Origin: Saccharothrix deserti
GTDB lineage: Bacteria > Actinomycetota > Actinomycetes > Mycobacteriales > Pseudonocardiaceae
Length of the DNA: 64,000 bases
Direction: 5' to 3'
NCBI RefSeq assembly: GCF_009769385.1
Contig: NZ_VKAB01000017.1
Location: 248,001-312,000 of the forward strand
The position numbers were made by a program, and so were the translations under genes. This document shows positions 63,257 to 64,000 of this stretch, piece by piece. The notes under the pieces were generated by a model, which had not been told where the DNA came from, made no database searches, and saw only the letters and a list, made by a program, of their open reading frames with translations. Position 1 is the stretch's first letter; every line of letters begins with the position of its first letter.

Positions 63257-63511
63257 ATGGGTGATCCAGAACCGATGATCAAAGTGACCTTGCCGAAGCG
63301 CGAGTGGTTGTTGCGGTGCTACTCCGACAAGGAGGACGTGTTCACCATCGAAGTGCAGCGGGGCGGGATCGATCTGTTCCTGCCGTCGGGCTCGGACACC
63401 GTTCGGCTTGAAGCGCCACAGATCGCGGCGTTCCGGGACGCCTTGGACGAGGCCATCGCACAAGCCGAAGCCGATCTCCGGGCCGAGGTGCGGGTCGATG
63501 CCGTTACCTGA
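63257..63511 (+). CDS. small hypothetical protein, 84 residues, next to the XRE/DUF397 module
   Basis: A soluble acidic protein: MGDPEPMIKVTLPKREWLLRCYSDKEDVFTIEVQRGGIDLFLP, then a long helix DALDEAIAQAEADLRAEV. No family recognised. The two beta-hairpins followed by a helix suggest a compact alpha/beta fold. It is divergent from the XRE gene with a shared 93-bp control region, so it is a plausible regulated partner. Confidence 0.65.
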   Translation: MGDPEPMIKVTLPKREWLLRCYSDKEDVFTIEVQRGGIDLFLPSGSDTVRLEAPQIAAFRDALDEAIAQAEADLRAEVRVDAVT

Positions 63512-63582
63512 ACATCAAGACTTGCCCAAGGTGTGCGCATTCCACTATCCCGCCCCTTTGTGATCCGGCACACTCACTCGGC

Positions 63583-64000
63583 ATGGCGGAAGCGACGAGC
63601 GCACCGGCGCAACCGGAACTGAAGCGGGCCATCGGCCCGAAGCTGCTGCTGTTCTTCGTGGTGGGTGACATCCTCGGCACCGGCATCTACGCCCTCACGG
63701 GCAACGTCGCGGGCAAGATCGGCGGCGCGCTGTGGCTGCCGTTCCTGATCGCGTTCGTGGTGGCGTTCCTGACCGCGTTCAGCTACCTCGAACTCGTCGG
63801 CAAGTACCCCAGGGCGGCCGGCGCCGCGCTCTACACCAACCGCGCGTTCAAGATCCAGTTCCTCACCTTCATGGTGGCGTTCGCGGTGATGAGCTCGGGC
63901 ATCACCTCGGCGTCCTCCGCCGCGCTCGCGTTCGGGCGCACCTACCTCCAGTCCGTCATCAAGGAGTTCTTCTCCGACACGTTCACCGTGTCCGCGACGG
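63583..64000 (+). CDS. APC-family amino-acid permease, N-terminal part (cut by window edge)
   Basis: The first 139 residues of an amino-acid/polyamine/organocation transporter. After a short cytoplasmic start comes LKRAIGPKLLLFFVVGDILGTGIYALTGNVAGKIGG, holding the unwound helix-1 GTGIY substrate motif, then helices LWLPFLIAFVVAFLTAFSYLEL and GKYPRAAGAALYTNRAF. The ATG start is 63583; the rest lies beyond the window. Substrate unknown. Confidence 0.9.
   Translation, partial: MAEATSAPAQPELKRAIGPKLLLFFVVGDILGTGIYALTGNVAGKIGGALWLPFLIAFVVAFLTAFSYLELVGKYPRAAGAALYTNRAFKIQFLTFMVAFAVMSSGITSASSAALAFGRTYLQSVIKEFFSDTFTVSAT

Overview
The window is very GC-rich, gene-dense actinobacterial chromosome. Many starts are GTG, neighbouring genes often overlap by 4 bp, and leaderless promoters are common. 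The gene order follows a backbone I recall from mycobacteria (Rv0861c to Rv0889c): XPB helicase, its partner protein, moaC-mog-moaE, rpfA, moaD-moaA, a YccF membrane protein, cspB, an MFS permease, DUF3027, DUF2530, a MarR regulator, a SpoU-type methyltransferase, DUF2537, sepH, serC and citA. With a complete conservon and a nitrate/nitrite-domain sensor kinase added, the best guess is a Pseudonocardiaceae member (Saccharothrix/Lentzea/Actinosynnema type). No rRNA, tRNA, insertion sequence, phage or CRISPR array was seen.

Layout. 1-13,490: xpb (cut by the window edge), four tandem LppU-like eight-cysteine exported proteins, an orphan ABC substrate-binding lipoprotein, the conservon cvnABCD, a small secreted protein made of WDPLDD hexapeptide repeats, and the XPB-associated protein. 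13,760-20,040: an exonuclease, malic enzyme, and molybdopterin synthesis genes around an rpf/LysM cell-wall gene with a structured leader. 20,150-29,900: regulators, phosphatases, an oxidoreductase, cspB, lipoproteins and an MFS permease. 29,900-39,700: the DUF3027/sacsin-like ATPase pair, NCS2 permease, MarR regulator, MFS permease, FetB-like permease with an iron box, and an ABC-F protein; two copies of a 95-bp dispersed repeat lie here. 40,056-47,970: GCS2 ligase, RNA methyltransferase, a heterodimeric ABC exporter and small membrane proteins. 48,138-51,894: sepH, a histidine-kinase remnant, serC and citrate synthase. 52,078-57,046: urease ureABCFG, with ureD cut off by an opposing DUF4232 gene and no ureE. 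57,218-64,000: pdxH, DUF2079, a two-component system, an MFS exporter, a DUF397/XRE module and the start of an amino-acid permease.

Functional groups. moaA, C, D, E and mogA together make and adenylylate molybdopterin. UreABC is the urease and UreF, G and D mature it, with a His-rich UreG probably standing in for UreE. cvnABCD is a sensor kinase/roadblock/DUF742/GTPase signalling unit. The most unusual items are the WDPLDD repeat protein, the four-gene LppU array, the conserved-ended dispersed repeat, the 53-bp duplicated promoter before DUF3027, the iron box at the end of fetB, and the 51-bp duplication in the DUF397 gene.
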